Below, one piece after another: positions 16,511 to 27,240 of a DNA stretch of 64,000 nt. A program made the position numbers and the translations under genes. This DNA is from Pseudomonas putida. GTDB lineage: Bacteria > Pseudomonadota > Gammaproteobacteria > Pseudomonadales > Pseudomonadaceae. The stretch lies in assembly GCF_028682395.1 (NCBI RefSeq), contig NZ_JANHLC010000002.1, positions 1-64,000 of the forward strand, written 5' to 3'. How positions within the stretch are numbered: position 1 is the first letter of the stretch; each line of letters starts with the position of its first letter. The notes under the pieces are model-generated. The model made no database searches. It was not told the origin of the DNA and was given only the letters and a program-made list of their open reading frames with translations.

Positions 16511-17518
16511 CTAACGTTGCATGCGCAACCGAAAACTTCCCGGGCTCTCCCCGGTCCATTGCTTGAACGCCCGGTGAAAAGCACTGGGTTCGCGAAAACC
16601 GACTTCCAGGGCAATCTCGGTGATGCTGCGCGTGGAGCCCTGGAGCAACTCGAAGGCCACCGTGCGCCGCACTTCGTCCTTGATCTGCTGATAGGAAAAC
16701 CCTTCGCGCTTTAGCCCTCGACGCAGGCTGGCAATATTGACCGCAAACTCGTCGGCAATCCGCTCCAGCGTCGGCCATTGGTCATAGCCACAATTGCGCA
16801 GGCGCTGCTGGACCCGGGCGCTGAAGCCTTCCCGGTTGCGAAAGCGGATAAACACCGACTGCGGTGCATCGCGTAGAAAGCCATAGAGCGACTTGCGATC
16901 CTGCACCACCGGCAACCGCAAGTACTCGCGCTCGAATTCGATTTCGGTCTGGGCGCAGTTGTACTCCACCTGCGCACCCCATAGCAGGTTCGCGTCGCCA
17001 TGGTCCGGGCGGTCAAAGGCAAAGCGTGCATGACTGATGGGAATCCGCCGCCCCCCCAGCCAGCACAGCAAACCGACAATCAGCAGCAGAAAGGTTTCGC
17101 TGACCAGCGCCCGCAGGTATTCGTCCGCGCCGCGATAACGCAGCACCAGCACCGCCCGCTTACCGCGTACCTGGACCTCGCTGCGCAGATCGCGCAGGAA
17201 CAGCTCGAAATATTCCACCCCCGATTGCAACGCCTTGCCGAGCGTGGGCGCCTGGATCAGCCCTCGGCAAATCAGGGCAAAACTGCCGATTGGCATGCCA
17301 TGGGAGTCGAAGCCGAAAAATTCATCGTCCAGCTCGCGAATCACGGCCAGCCAGAGATTGGCCAGTAATCGGGGGGCAATCCGTTCGCCCAGGTGGGCCG
17401 GTGAGCGCTCTTCGAATCCGGCCGTTTGCAGCAACTGCGCCATACGTTCGGGCTGCTCGCGAAAACGCCAGAGCAAGGCATGGACGAAATAGGTGGAAAT
17501 CGAGTGTTTTTCTTTCAT
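16511..17518 (-). CDS. AraC-family transcriptional regulator
   Basis: The 335-residue product has a long N-terminal arabinose-binding-type domain and a C-terminal AraC HTH pair: IADEFAVNIASLRRGLKREG, then ITEIALEVGFREPSAFHRAFK and GESPGSFR. The ATG at 17518 (MKEKHSIS) is preferred over an upstream in-frame start because it is closer to the family N-terminus. It is divergent from the thiolase gene (about 140 bp between starts), so it probably controls the thiolase and 3-hydroxyacyl-CoA dehydrogenase genes. Confidence 0.88.
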   Translation of the reverse strand: MKEKHSISTYFVHALLWRFREQPERMAQLLQTAGFEERSPAHLGERIAPRLLANLWLAVIRELDDEFFGFDSHGMPIGSFALICRGLIQAPTLGKALQSGVEYFELFLRDLRSEVQVRGKRAVLVLRYRGADEYLRALVSETFLLLIVGLLCWLGGRRIPISHARFAFDRPDHGDANLLWGAQVEYNCAQTEIEFEREYLRLPVVQDRKSLYGFLRDAPQSVFIRFRNREGFSARVQQRLRNCGYDQWPTLERIADEFAVNIASLRRGLKREGFSYQQIKDEVRRTVAFELLQGSTRSITEIALEVGFREPSAFHRAFKQWTGESPGSFRLRMQR

Positions 17519-17658
17519 GGAGCCTGCAAGACCAGTGGCAAAAAAGCGCAGTTTCAGTGAGCAGTTTCGGCATAGGCCCCCGGCCCGGCCCACCCGTAGA
17601 CTGCGAGGCTGAACGTTACGCAGTCAACGCGCATTATTCCAGCCATCAGGAACCCAGC

Positions 17659-18840
17659 ATGAGCACCCCGCCAGTCTATATCGTCAGCGCCGCCCGCACC
17701 GCCATCGGCACCTTTGGTGGCGCCTTGAAGGATGTCGCCTTGTGCGACCTGGCGACGACCGCCGTCCAGGCCACACTGCAACGCAGCGGCCTCGATCCGG
17801 CACTGGTCGGCCACGTGGTGATGGGCAATGTCATCCCCACCGACACCCGCGACGCCTACCTGGGTCGTGTGGCCGCCATGAACGCCGGCATCCCCAAGGA
17901 AACCCCGGCCTTCAACGTCAACCGCCTCTGCGGTTCGGGCTTGCAAGCCATTGTCTCGGCCGCCCAGAGCGTGATGCTCGGCGATGCCGAAGTGGCCATC
18001 GGCGCCGGCGCCGAGTCCATGAGCCGTGGCCCTTACCTGCTGCCTTCCGCCCGCTGGGGCGCCCGGATGGGCAATGTGCAGGCCATCGACTATATGCTCG
18101 GCATCCTGCATTGCCCTTTCCATGGCATTCATATGGGCATCACGGCCGAAAACATTGCCGAGCGCAATGGCATCACGCGTCAGATGCAGGACGCTTTCGC
18201 CCTGGAAGAGCAGTTGCGTGCCGCCCGTGCGATCGAGCAAGGCCGTTTTATCGAGCAGATCGTTCCCGTGGAAGTGCGCAGTCGCAAGGGCACCCAGTTG
18301 TTCGAGATCGATGAGCACCCACGCGCCACTTCCCTGGAACAGCTGGCGCAGATGAAAACCGCGTTCAAGAAAGACGGCAGCGTCACGGCCGGCAACGCCT
18401 CGGGCCTGAACGACGGCGCCGCGGCCCTGATGCTGGCGAGCGAAGCCGCCGTCAAGGCCCACGGCCTCAAGCCCATGGCACGGCTGGTGGCCTACGCCCA
18501 TGCTGGTGTCGAACCCGAACTCATGGGCCTTGGCCCGGTACCGGCGAGCCGCCTGGCGCTCAAGCGCGCGGGCCTGACCATCGCCGACCTGGATGTGATC
18601 GAAGCCAACGTGGCCTTTGCCGCCCAGGCCTGCGCGGTCAGCCAGGAGCTGGAACTGGACCCGGCGCGCGTCAACCCCAACGGCTCGGGGATTGCCCTCG
18701 GCCACCCGGTCGGCGCCACCGGCGCAATCATCGCCACCAAGCTGATCCACGAGTTGCACCGCACGGGTGGGCGCTACGGCCTGGCAACCATGTGCATCGG
18801 CGGCGGCCAGGGTATCGCGGTTATTTTCGAGCGGGTTTGA
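17659..18840 (+). CDS. Acetyl-CoA C-acyltransferase (thiolase, BktB-like)
   Basis: The 393-residue product carries the thiolase signatures: NRLCGSG with nucleophile Cys91, GHPVGATG with His349 and MCIGGGQG with Cys379. The usual NEAF motif reads NVAF (Asn317-Val318), so the catalytic Asn is kept but the adjacent Glu is lost. Overall it resembles broad-range beta-ketothiolases. It lies 35 bp upstream of the 3-hydroxyacyl-CoA dehydrogenase gene, making a beta-oxidation or ketone-body-type pair. Upstream AraC and downstream TetR genes suggest inducible control. Confidence 0.9.
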   Translation: MSTPPVYIVSAARTAIGTFGGALKDVALCDLATTAVQATLQRSGLDPALVGHVVMGNVIPTDTRDAYLGRVAAMNAGIPKETPAFNVNRLCGSGLQAIVSAAQSVMLGDAEVAIGAGAESMSRGPYLLPSARWGARMGNVQAIDYMLGILHCPFHGIHMGITAENIAERNGITRQMQDAFALEEQLRAARAIEQGRFIEQIVPVEVRSRKGTQLFEIDEHPRATSLEQLAQMKTAFKKDGSVTAGNASGLNDGAAALMLASEAAVKAHGLKPMARLVAYAHAGVEPELMGLGPVPASRLALKRAGLTIADLDVIEANVAFAAQACAVSQELELDPARVNPNGSGIALGHPVGATGAIIATKLIHELHRTGGRYGLATMCIGGGQGIAVIFERV

Positions 18841-18875
18841 TCGCCTCTTCATTTCAGGATTCAAGGAATACAGCC

Positions 18876-19727
18876 ATGAGCATTCAGAAAGTCGCCGTCA
18901 TCGGCGCCGGCATCATGGGCAACGGCATTGCCCAGGTCTGCGCCCTCGCAGGTCTCGACGTCACATTGATCGACATCAGCCAGCAGGCCCTGGAAAAAGG
19001 CCTGGCAACCCTGACCGGCAACCTTGACCGGCAACTGCGCAAGGACGTGATCAGCGCCGCCGACAAGGCTGGCGCCCTGGCGCGCATTCAATTGAGCACC
19101 GACTACGCCGTACTGGCAGGGGTCGAACTGGTGATCGAAGCCGCCACGGAAAACCTCGAGCTGAAAAAACGCATTCTGCAGCAGGTCGATGGCGTTGCCG
19201 GGGCCGACTGCATCATCGCCACCAACACCTCGTCACTGTCGATCACCGAACTGGGCGCGGCACTGAGCCGCCCGGCGCACTTTATCGGCCTGCACTTCTT
19301 CAACCCGGTGCCCATGATGGCCCTGGTCGAAGTGATTCGTGGCCTGCAGACCAGCGATGCCACCCAGGCAGCGGCCGTGGCCGTGTCCGAGCGGATCGGC
19401 AAGAGCGCGGTCAGCGTGCGCAATCGTCCGGGCTTCGTGGTCAATCGCCTGCTGTGCCCGATGCTCAACGAAGCGATCTTCGTGCTCCAGGACGACCTGG
19501 CCAGCGCCGAGGATATCGACACCGCCATGCGCCTGGGCTGCAACCACCCGATCGGCCCGCTGGCCCTGGCCGACCTGATCGGCCTGGACACCCTCCTGGC
19601 GGCGATGCAAAGCCTGTATGTCGGCTTTGACGACCCCAAATACCGCCCCGCCCCGCTGCTCAAGGAGATGGTCCTGGCCGGTTACCTGGGCCGCAAGAGC
19701 GGCCGCGGCTTCTACACCTACGAGTGA
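18876..19727 (+). CDS. 3-hydroxybutyryl/3-hydroxyacyl-CoA dehydrogenase
   Basis: The 283-residue product starts with a Rossmann motif (VAVIGAGIMGNGIAQ) and contains FIGLHFFNPVPMM, holding the catalytic His of the HAD family, and the C-terminal dimerisation part (NEAIFVLQDDLASAEDIDTAMRLG). Length matches Hbd/PaaH. It oxidises 3-hydroxyacyl-CoA to 3-ketoacyl-CoA, the substrate of the preceding thiolase. The stop lies 6 bp before the TetR gene, so the three are probably co-transcribed. Confidence 0.92.
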   Translation: MSIQKVAVIGAGIMGNGIAQVCALAGLDVTLIDISQQALEKGLATLTGNLDRQLRKDVISAADKAGALARIQLSTDYAVLAGVELVIEAATENLELKKRILQQVDGVAGADCIIATNTSSLSITELGAALSRPAHFIGLHFFNPVPMMALVEVIRGLQTSDATQAAAVAVSERIGKSAVSVRNRPGFVVNRLLCPMLNEAIFVLQDDLASAEDIDTAMRLGCNHPIGPLALADLIGLDTLLAAMQSLYVGFDDPKYRPAPLLKEMVLAGYLGRKSGRGFYTYE

Positions 19728-19733
19728 TCACCG

Positions 19734-20387
19734 ATGCCCACGCCCATACACAGCCCCGGCGGCCCGTTGGAACGGGTTGCCTCGCGCCACCTGGAAACCC
19801 GCGAAAAAGCCGTCGAACTGTTTGCCCGGCGTGGCTTCGCCCAGGTCGGCCTGCGCGAGTTGGCCACCCACCTGGGGATCAAGGCCGGTTCGATCTATAA
19901 CCATATCGAGAGCAAGGAAGCGCTGCTGTTCGAGCTGATGGAAACCTTCTACGGCGATTTGCTGGAGATTGTCGCCAAACGCTCGACGGCAGGGGCGCAG
20001 AAACGCCTGAACGAGCTGATCGATGCCCATTTGGACCTGCATGCGCGCAAGAGCGATTTCTTTGTGGTTGCGCAGCAGCAACTGCATTGCCTGGAACCGC
20101 AACACCAGGCGTCGATCCTGGCCTTGCGGCGCCGGTATGAAGAGCATTTGATCCAGTTGCTCACGCCTTTTGGCATTTCCTCCAGCCCGTCGCTGGCCAC
20201 GGCCACCGTGCGGACCTTCAGCGGACTGCTCAGCCATCTGCCGGTCTGGTCGGCGAATGCCGCGCTGGACAGCGCGGCCCACCGGCGCTTCCTGCGCAAT
20301 ATCGCCTTGAGCGTGATTCGCGGCGCGCTGGAAAAACCGGCACCGGTCCTGGCACTGGTGCCCGGTCGAGCTAAAGCAGCGTCTTGA
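19734..20387 (+). CDS. TetR-family transcriptional regulator
   Basis: The 217-residue product has a TetR N-terminal HTH (REKAVELFARRGFAQVGLRE, then LATHLGIKAGSIYNHIESKEALL, residues 22-65) and an all-helical ligand domain. It is 6 bp after the dehydrogenase gene and so probably regulates the thiolase operon, perhaps responding to an acyl-CoA. Its 3' end overlaps the convergent cytochrome gene by 17 bp. Confidence 0.9.
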   Translation: MPTPIHSPGGPLERVASRHLETREKAVELFARRGFAQVGLRELATHLGIKAGSIYNHIESKEALLFELMETFYGDLLEIVAKRSTAGAQKRLNELIDAHLDLHARKSDFFVVAQQQLHCLEPQHQASILALRRRYEEHLIQLLTPFGISSSPSLATATVRTFSGLLSHLPVWSANAALDSAAHRRFLRNIALSVIRGALEKPAPVLALVPGRAKAAS

Positions 20388-20742
20388 GGTAGCTGATCAG
20401 GTCGTCGCGGGCCGCCTGGTCCGCGACGCCGGGAAACATCATCCGATTACCCGGGATCATGCTGGCTGGGTGGCTGAGCCAGCGATCCAGGTTGCCGGCA
20501 TCCCACTGCACGCCGGCACCTTTGAGGGCCGGTGAGTAGTCGAAGCCGACAGCCTGCCCGGCCGTTCTTGCGTAAATCCCCTGGAGACTGGGGCCCATGC
20601 CGTGCTTGCCAGGCTCGGTGCTGTGGCAAAAACCGCACTGGCCGAACAGCGCCTTGCCCCGCAAGGGGTCCCCGGCGGCCTGAGCCGCGCCGATATCCAG
20701 GCACAGCCAAGTGCCGATCAACAACCATCGCTTTATCTGCAT
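20371..20742 (-). CDS. Class I c-type cytochrome, last gene of the alkylphenol operon
   Basis: The 123-residue product has a signal peptide (to AAQAAG) and one haem site, CGFCH, with a distal Met in the NRMMFPG region; it resembles soluble cytochrome c550/c2. ATG at 20742 is preferred to the GTG one codon upstream. It lies 117 bp after the flavoprotein gene across a REP-like element and points the same way. A periplasmic electron acceptor for the flavocytochrome hydroxylase is a reasonable inference. Confidence 0.85.
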   Translation of the reverse strand: MQIKRWLLIGTWLCLDIGAAQAAGDPLRGKALFGQCGFCHSTEPGKHGMGPSLQGIYARTAGQAVGFDYSPALKGAGVQWDAGNLDRWLSHPASMIPGNRMMFPGVADQAARDDLISYLKTLL

Positions 20743-20775
20743 CACGCAACATCCGAAAGAAACAACACCGTCTCC

Positions 20776-20836
20776 TGCTGGAGCGAACGGGCTCGCGCTT
20801 GGGCGTTAGCCAACGCGCTCGCCAGTTCGCTCCCAC
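20776..20836. repeat. REP-like paired inverted repeat
   Basis: GGAGCGAAC (20780-20788) pairs with GTTCGCTCC (20825-20833), flanking a second small stem GCGTT/AACGC. The TGTGGGAGCGAAC-type head is the familiar Pseudomonas REP sequence. It sits in the transcribed gap between the flavoprotein and terminal cytochrome genes, where it could stabilise the upstream mRNA. Confidence 0.7.
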
Positions 20837-20859
20837 AGAGAGACACAGAGCTGAGGTAT

Positions 20860-22425
20860 TTAGAGGTTATTGGCCAGGTCGATGCCAGACTTGCCCGGCG
20901 CCAGGATATTGTTCGGGTCCAAGGCACGCTTGATCGCATGCTCGACCCGGCGCTTGACCGGCCCGTAGCTCTGGGCCACCCGATCCATAAACTCGGTATT
21001 GACCCGATACACCGCATAACCCTCGCGCTCGAAACTGTCGAGCAGGTCGTTGAAGCATGCCCGGGCGCGCTGGGTTTCCTCAGGGTCGGTACGGTCGTAC
21101 AGCACGTCGATCACGTGGTGCATATCGCGCCAGCCGACAATGAACTCGCCAACATAATCCAGGCCATGCTTATTCAGGATGGTCTTGGCCAGGCGCCGCT
21201 GCTTGTCGCACTCGCTGCCACGGGCCTGGCTGACCGGCGCAAACCACATCGAACCGCCACCGCCACGCCAGTTGTACAGGCCAAATTCCTGCAGGTTCGG
21301 CACCCCGGACATCAATTGCGCACGGTACTTGAACGGTTGGGTTTGACCGGCCTCCTCCTCGGTGATCAAGCGGCCCTTGCCGGACTTTTTGATCACATCC
21401 GTGACAATCTTCCAGTTCACCGCCACCTGTTCCGGCGTACCGTACAGCCCGGCATACACGTTCCAGTGGCCCAGGCCCTTGTCCTTCATGATCTGGTCGA
21501 TCACCGCGTCCGGCGTCGCGCCTTTCTCGGTGTAATAGTCGGCGCGGCGCACATTGGCGCTGCCCGCTTCCCATAGGGAGTTGGCGATCACCACGGAGTT
21601 GGGAATGATCTGGGCGATACGCAGCGGGCGTAGCAGCTCGACGATCTCGGCAATATCGTCCTGGGAATCGTAGGCAATGGAAAACGGCTTGAACACTGGC
21701 GGCTTGGGCATCAGCCAGAAGCCCATCTTGGTGCAGATACCGTAGTTGGCCTGGGTAAACATGCCGTCCAGGGTCGGCCCGTAGCCCCACTTGAAGACCT
21801 GCCAGGCATTGTCGCCCTTGACCCCACCCATGCCCGTGCGCAGCACCTCGCCATTGGCCAGCACCAGTTCCATGCCGCACTGCATCAGGAAGTGTTCGCC
21901 GTAAGGGGTGTAACCAACGCCACGGTCCATGGTGTTGCCCACGGGCCCGGCAATCGCCGACGGCGCAGAGAACGACAGCATCAGGGGCAGGTTATGCTCC
22001 TGGATATAGTCGTAGAGCTGCTGGTAGGTCACGCCCGGCTCGACCAGCGCGGTACACAGTTCGGCATCAACGTGGAGGATCTTGTTCATTTTCTTCAGGT
22101 CCAGCACCACCTGGCCGCGCTGGCCAGGTGCCGCGGTGCCGTAGCCGAAGTTGCGGCCGGTGGAGATGGTCCAGATCGGGATCTTGTATTCATTGCAGAT
22201 CTTCACGATGCCCTGGACCTGCTCCACGGTGGTCGCGGTGACGGCGGCGGACGGCGCATGGGCGGCGTCCTCCACCGGCATCATGATTTTCATGTAGGGC
22301 ACCAGTTGCTCGTCCTTGAGCAGCACGTTTTCGTCGCCCAGCAAGGCGCGAAACTTGGCCACGGCTTTCTTGAACTGGGCTTGGACAACACCCCGGGGCA
22401 GTACGGCGTAATCTTGTTCACTCAT
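20860..22425 (-). CDS. VAO/PCMH-type flavoprotein: alkylphenol hydroxylase large subunit (eugenol hydroxylase or 4-cresol dehydrogenase-like)
   Basis: The 521-residue product has an FAD-binding PCMH domain (PIWTISTGRNFGYGTAAPG around residue 100, then GVTYQQLYDYI and SAIAGPVGNTMDRGVGYTPYG) and the VAO-family C-terminal domain ending in LDPNNILAPGKSGI. Members hydroxylate para-alkylphenols via a quinone methide and pass electrons to a cytochrome subunit. The small cytochrome c gene upstream fits that two-subunit enzyme. AAGGAG precedes the ATG at 22425. The sequence alone does not tell eugenol hydroxylase from 4-cresol dehydrogenase; the accompanying aldehyde dehydrogenase suits either. Confidence 0.88.
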   Translation of the reverse strand: MSEQDYAVLPRGVVQAQFKKAVAKFRALLGDENVLLKDEQLVPYMKIMMPVEDAAHAPSAAVTATTVEQVQGIVKICNEYKIPIWTISTGRNFGYGTAAPGQRGQVVLDLKKMNKILHVDAELCTALVEPGVTYQQLYDYIQEHNLPLMLSFSAPSAIAGPVGNTMDRGVGYTPYGEHFLMQCGMELVLANGEVLRTGMGGVKGDNAWQVFKWGYGPTLDGMFTQANYGICTKMGFWLMPKPPVFKPFSIAYDSQDDIAEIVELLRPLRIAQIIPNSVVIANSLWEAGSANVRRADYYTEKGATPDAVIDQIMKDKGLGHWNVYAGLYGTPEQVAVNWKIVTDVIKKSGKGRLITEEEAGQTQPFKYRAQLMSGVPNLQEFGLYNWRGGGGSMWFAPVSQARGSECDKQRRLAKTILNKHGLDYVGEFIVGWRDMHHVIDVLYDRTDPEETQRARACFNDLLDSFEREGYAVYRVNTEFMDRVAQSYGPVKRRVEHAIKRALDPNNILAPGKSGIDLANNL

Positions 22426-22439
22426 TGAATTCAACTCCT

Positions 22440-23126
22440 TCACGTCTCGATAGAGAACGAAACGAAATGCCCGCGCAGGGGGGCCGAGGTGGCAACCAGC
22501 GGGGCCGTGGCGGTATGTGGGGTGCCCAGTGCAGCCAGGGCGAAGCCCAGGGTCGTGGCCCATTGCGACGACACACCGGCCTGACGCTGGCGCGCAGCCA
22601 GGGCCAGGGGCTCACGCCCGCCGAGGGGCCGTTGCTCGTGCAGGACGAAGCCGCTGCCGCACGCATTCAGTTGCTGCCCCAGTTGTGCCGCACAGCCATG
22701 GGCCGCTTCGGCGCTCAGCACACGGTGCTGGGAGGCATCGGCGCTGGCACTGTGCTGCCCGAGCCATTGCACCCGGGCCCCGGCACTGCGGGCCAGTTCG
22801 ACCAGCAACTCGGCACTGGCGTCATCCACCAGACCGATCAGGCGCAGCGGCTTGCCACTGCGCAACCGCTGCTCGATCGAGCGCAGATAGGCCAGATCGG
22901 CCGTGCAGCGTTCCACCGCCAGCCGCTGGCCACCGGCTGCGGCCTGGGCCCCCTGGACAAACGCCGACTCGGCCCCTGCCGCGACCAGCAGCAGGTCCGG
23001 CCGCCGGATGGGCGGCTGGCCACCCAGGGCACCGTTGGCCAGGGATAGCCCGGACACACTCAGGCCCACGCCGGCCAGGCCACCCAGCGCCGCGCCCTTG
23101 AGCACGGTACGACGATCAAGATTCAT
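22440..23126 (-). CDS. Tat-signal protein of unknown function inside the flavocytochrome operon
   Basis: The 228-residue product begins MNLDRRTVLKGAALGGLAGV, a twin-arginine (DRRTVLKG) leader. The mature part is Ala/Leu/Gln-rich and has no motif I recognise. GGAGA 6 bp before the ATG at 23126 favours this start; an in-frame ATG at 23141 overlaps the cytochrome stop by ATGA. It lies between the cytochrome and flavoprotein subunit genes. I recall an unassigned ORF in the same place in a published eugenol hydroxylase locus of Pseudomonas, so it may help cofactor attachment or export. That role is speculation. Confidence 0.8.
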   Translation of the reverse strand: MNLDRRTVLKGAALGGLAGVGLSVSGLSLANGALGGQPPIRRPDLLLVAAGAESAFVQGAQAAAGGQRLAVERCTADLAYLRSIEQRLRSGKPLRLIGLVDDASAELLVELARSAGARVQWLGQHSASADASQHRVLSAEAAHGCAAQLGQQLNACGSGFVLHEQRPLGGREPLALAARQRQAGVSSQWATTLGFALAALGTPHTATAPLVATSAPLRGHFVSFSIET

Positions 23127-23137
23127 GGGCGTCTCCT

Positions 23138-23470
23138 TCATGGCTTGGCCGGTGCGGCAGTAGCCGTCGAGATGTACTCGGCAACTTGCTGTAGGGCGTT
23201 TTCATCGATAAAACTCGCCGGGAACGCCGGCATGGCACGAAAACCATGGCGCACCACTGCCGTAATGTATTGCGCCGGCAATTGGCGGCCCTTGATCTGC
23301 GGGCCGACACCGGCTTCATGGCAATGGCCACAGAGCTTCTCGTAGACATTCGCGCCGCCGTGCCATTGGCCGTCGCCGTCGGCAACGGCAGGCAGGGACA
23401 GGCAGGCCAGCGGCACGGCAAGACAGATAGCCGCACGCACCGCCGCCCGAGGAAAGGCAGGTAAGGACAT
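23138..23470 (-). CDS. Small c-type cytochrome subunit of the flavocytochrome hydroxylase
   Basis: The 110-residue product has a signal peptide ending near LPAVADG and one haem motif, CGHCH, with a probable distal Met (FRAMPAFPASF). Size and position match EhyA/PchC-type cytochrome subunits (about 80-117 residues). AGGAGA lies 5 bp before the ATG. It would receive electrons from the flavoprotein in the periplasm. Confidence 0.87.
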   Translation of the reverse strand: MSLPAFPRAAVRAAICLAVPLACLSLPAVADGDGQWHGGANVYEKLCGHCHEAGVGPQIKGRQLPAQYITAVVRHGFRAMPAFPASFIDENALQQVAEYISTATAAPAKP

Positions 23471-23506
23471 GGTGTTCTCCTGTTTTTGTTGTTGGTTTTG
23501 TTAGCG

Positions 23507-24982
23507 TCAGAACGGATAGGCGCGCGGCGCGTGCTGCAGCGTGATCCAGTGGTCGGTGGTGAACTCGTCAATGGCCCAGTCGCCATTGAAACGGCCGATG
23601 CCCGAGTTCTTTTCGCCACCGAACGGCGCGTTGGGCGCGTCATTGACCGGAATATCATTGATATGGGTCATGCCGGCCTGAATCCGCTGGGCGAACTGCA
23701 CGCCGCGCTCCAGGCTGGCCGTGAAGACCGCGCTGGAGAGCCCGTATTCACTGGCATTGGCCAGTTCCAGGGCGTGCGCTTCGTCGCGTGCGCACTGGAT
23801 GCCGACCAGGGGGCCGAAGATCTCTTCGCGAGCGATTTCCATGTCATTGCTGACATCGCCAAACACATGAGGGGGCAGCACATTGCCCTGGGCTACGCCC
23901 TCGACCAGCACCGTCGCCCCTTCGGCCTTGGCCGTGGCGATTTTCGCCAGCAGCCCGGCCAATTGGCGGGCATTGATCACCGGCCCCACCACCGTTTCAG
24001 CCAGGTTCGGATCGCCAACCGGCAGAGCCTTGACCCGGGCCACGAAGCGTTCAGTGAACGCCTGGTACAGCGGCTGTTCGACGATGATCCGGTTGATCGC
24101 CATGCAGATTTGCCCCTGGTGGAGAAACTTGCCCACCACGGCGGCATTCACGGCTTGCTCGATATCGGCATCGGCCAGCACCACAAAGGGGCTATTGCCG
24201 CCCAGTTCCAGCGCCAGGTGCTTGAGGTGCTCGCCACCACTGGCAATCCGCCCGATATTGCGGCCCACCGGCGTCGAACCGGTAAAGGAGATAAAGCCCG
24301 GTACCGGGTGCTCGACAAAGGCATCGCCAATCTCGGCCCCGGCGCCGACCAGCACACTCAGTACCCCAGGCGGCAACCCGGCCTCCTCGAAAATCCGCGC
24401 CAGCAACAGGCCACCCGTGACCGGCGTATCGCTGGCCGGCTTGACCACCACGGCATTGCCCAGGGCCAGGGCGGGCGCCAGGGAGCGCTGGGTCAGGTGC
24501 AACGGGAAGTTCCAGGGGCTGATCACCCCGACCACGCCCAGGGGCTTGCGATAGACCCGGCTTTCCTTGCCGGGGATATCCGACGCGAGGATCCGCCCGT
24601 GAACCCGGCTGGGCAGGCTGGCCGCCTCCTGGGTAATGGCGCGGGCAGCGCCCCATTCGATCTGCGCCTTGATGCGGGTACTGCCGGACTCACGAATGAT
24701 CCAGTCGATGATCTCTTCGCGCCGCTGATCGAAGATCGCCACGGCACGCAGCATCACGTCGGCCCGCGTCGACGGCCCGCTGGCCGCCCAGGCCACCTGG
24801 CATTCGCGGGCCGTGCGAAAAGCCTCGTCCAGATCTTCGCGGTTGGCCAGGGGCAGGTTCAGCAGTGTCTTACCGGTAAAGGGATCGCTGACAGCCAGCT
24901 GGCGGTCGCCCCGGCCGACGCGCCAGGTGCCCGCGATGGGTTGCTGTTCAAGGTGCTCATAAGCAAGGCATGGAGTTTTCAT
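23507..24982 (-). CDS. Aromatic aldehyde dehydrogenase (vanillin/benzaldehyde/coniferyl-aldehyde type)
   Basis: The 491-residue product is an NAD(P)-dependent aldehyde dehydrogenase: [36 protein letters not shown] with the catalytic Glu, GQICMAINR with the nucleophile Cys, and EEIFGPLV. Overall it fits benzaldehyde/vanillin dehydrogenases. ATG at 24982 is preferred; a TTG two codons upstream is possible. It is the first gene of the operon, about 40 bp downstream of the sigma-54 promoter, and would oxidise the aldehyde arising from the hydroxylated alkylphenol. Confidence 0.88.
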   Translation of the reverse strand: MKTPCLAYEHLEQQPIAGTWRVGRGDRQLAVSDPFTGKTLLNLPLANREDLDEAFRTARECQVAWAASGPSTRADVMLRAVAIFDQRREEIIDWIIRESGSTRIKAQIEWGAARAITQEAASLPSRVHGRILASDIPGKESRVYRKPLGVVGVISPWNFPLHLTQRSLAPALALGNAVVVKPASDTPVTGGLLLARIFEEAGLPPGVLSVLVGAGAEIGDAFVEHPVPGFISFTGSTPVGRNIGRIASGGEHLKHLALELGGNSPFVVLADADIEQAVNAAVVGKFLHQGQICMAINRIIVEQPLYQAFTERFVARVKALPVGDPNLAETVVGPVINARQLAGLLAKIATAKAEGATVLVEGVAQGNVLPPHVFGDVSNDMEIAREEIFGPLVGIQCARDEAHALELANASEYGLSSAVFTASLERGVQFAQRIQAGMTHINDIPVNDAPNAPFGGEKNSGIGRFNGDWAIDEFTTDHWITLQHAPRAYPF

Positions 24983-25024
24983 AAGCAAATGACCCTGTTG
25001 TTATAAAAGTGGGTCACTGGCTTT

Positions 25025-25040
25025 ATCAAGGACTGTGCCA
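25025..25040 (-). promoter_or_regulatory. Sigma-54 (-24/-12) promoter of the alkylphenol operon
   Basis: The minus strand reads TGGCAC-AGTCC-TTGAT, matching the -24 element perfectly and the -12 element (TTGCA/T) with one change, at correct spacing. It faces the aldehyde dehydrogenase gene. An IHF-like TATCATGAGGTTA (25071-25083) in an AT-rich stretch lies behind it, and the divergent gene encodes a sigma-54 activator. Confidence 0.75.
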
Positions 25041-25208
25041 GATGAGATTAAATTTGTTTTTATCGTTATTTATCATGAGGTTATTAAATTAATGGAGGTT
25101 TTACATGAACTATTGTGCCGCCGTGGGCCTTCAGTGCCTGAGAAATTTATGCAGAAAAATCAGCAGCGTGCGCAAGGCTCGCCACCCTCTTCTGCTGACC
25201 AGATTCCC

Positions 25209-25264
25209 GTTCGATTATCGAACAGCAAAGCCCTGGGATCAGGAGCATCGACCATCGTTACGAT
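25209..25264. promoter_or_regulatory. Tandem dyads: candidate upstream activating sequences
   Basis: GTTCGAT-T-ATCGAAC (25209-25223) and ATCGT-T-ACGAT (25254-25264) are perfect palindromes with centres 43 bp apart, about four helical turns. The first is about 170 bp behind the -24 element. Position and pairing match XylR/DmpR-type enhancer sites. The second abuts the regulator's own -35, consistent with autoregulation. Confidence 0.6.
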
Positions 25265-25291
25265 TGACCCTTCGACCGTCCGGGGCATACT
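25264..25291 (+). promoter_or_regulatory. Candidate sigma-70 promoter of the sigma-54 activator gene
   Basis: TTGACC (25264-25269) and CATACT (25286-25291) are spaced 16 bp, with transcription starting shortly before the ATG at 25323. Overlap with the second dyad suggests autorepression. Confidence 0.5.
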
Positions 25292-25322
25292 GAACGCCCC
25301 TTGCCTGGTGTTGTAACTGCCT

Positions 25323-27200
<1,878 letters not shown>

Positions 27201-27205
27201 CCCGT

Positions 27206-27231
27206 GCCCTGCCACCTCACAGTGGCAGGGC
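27206..27231. terminator. Bidirectional hairpin between convergent genes
   Basis: GCCCTGCCAC (27206-27215) and GTGGCAGGGC (27222-27231) form a 10-bp perfect stem with a 6-base loop between the stops of the sigma-54 activator and outer-membrane protein genes. No T tract is present, so it is a weak intrinsic terminator at best. Confidence 0.55.
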
Positions 27232-27240
27232 TGCAGCGCG

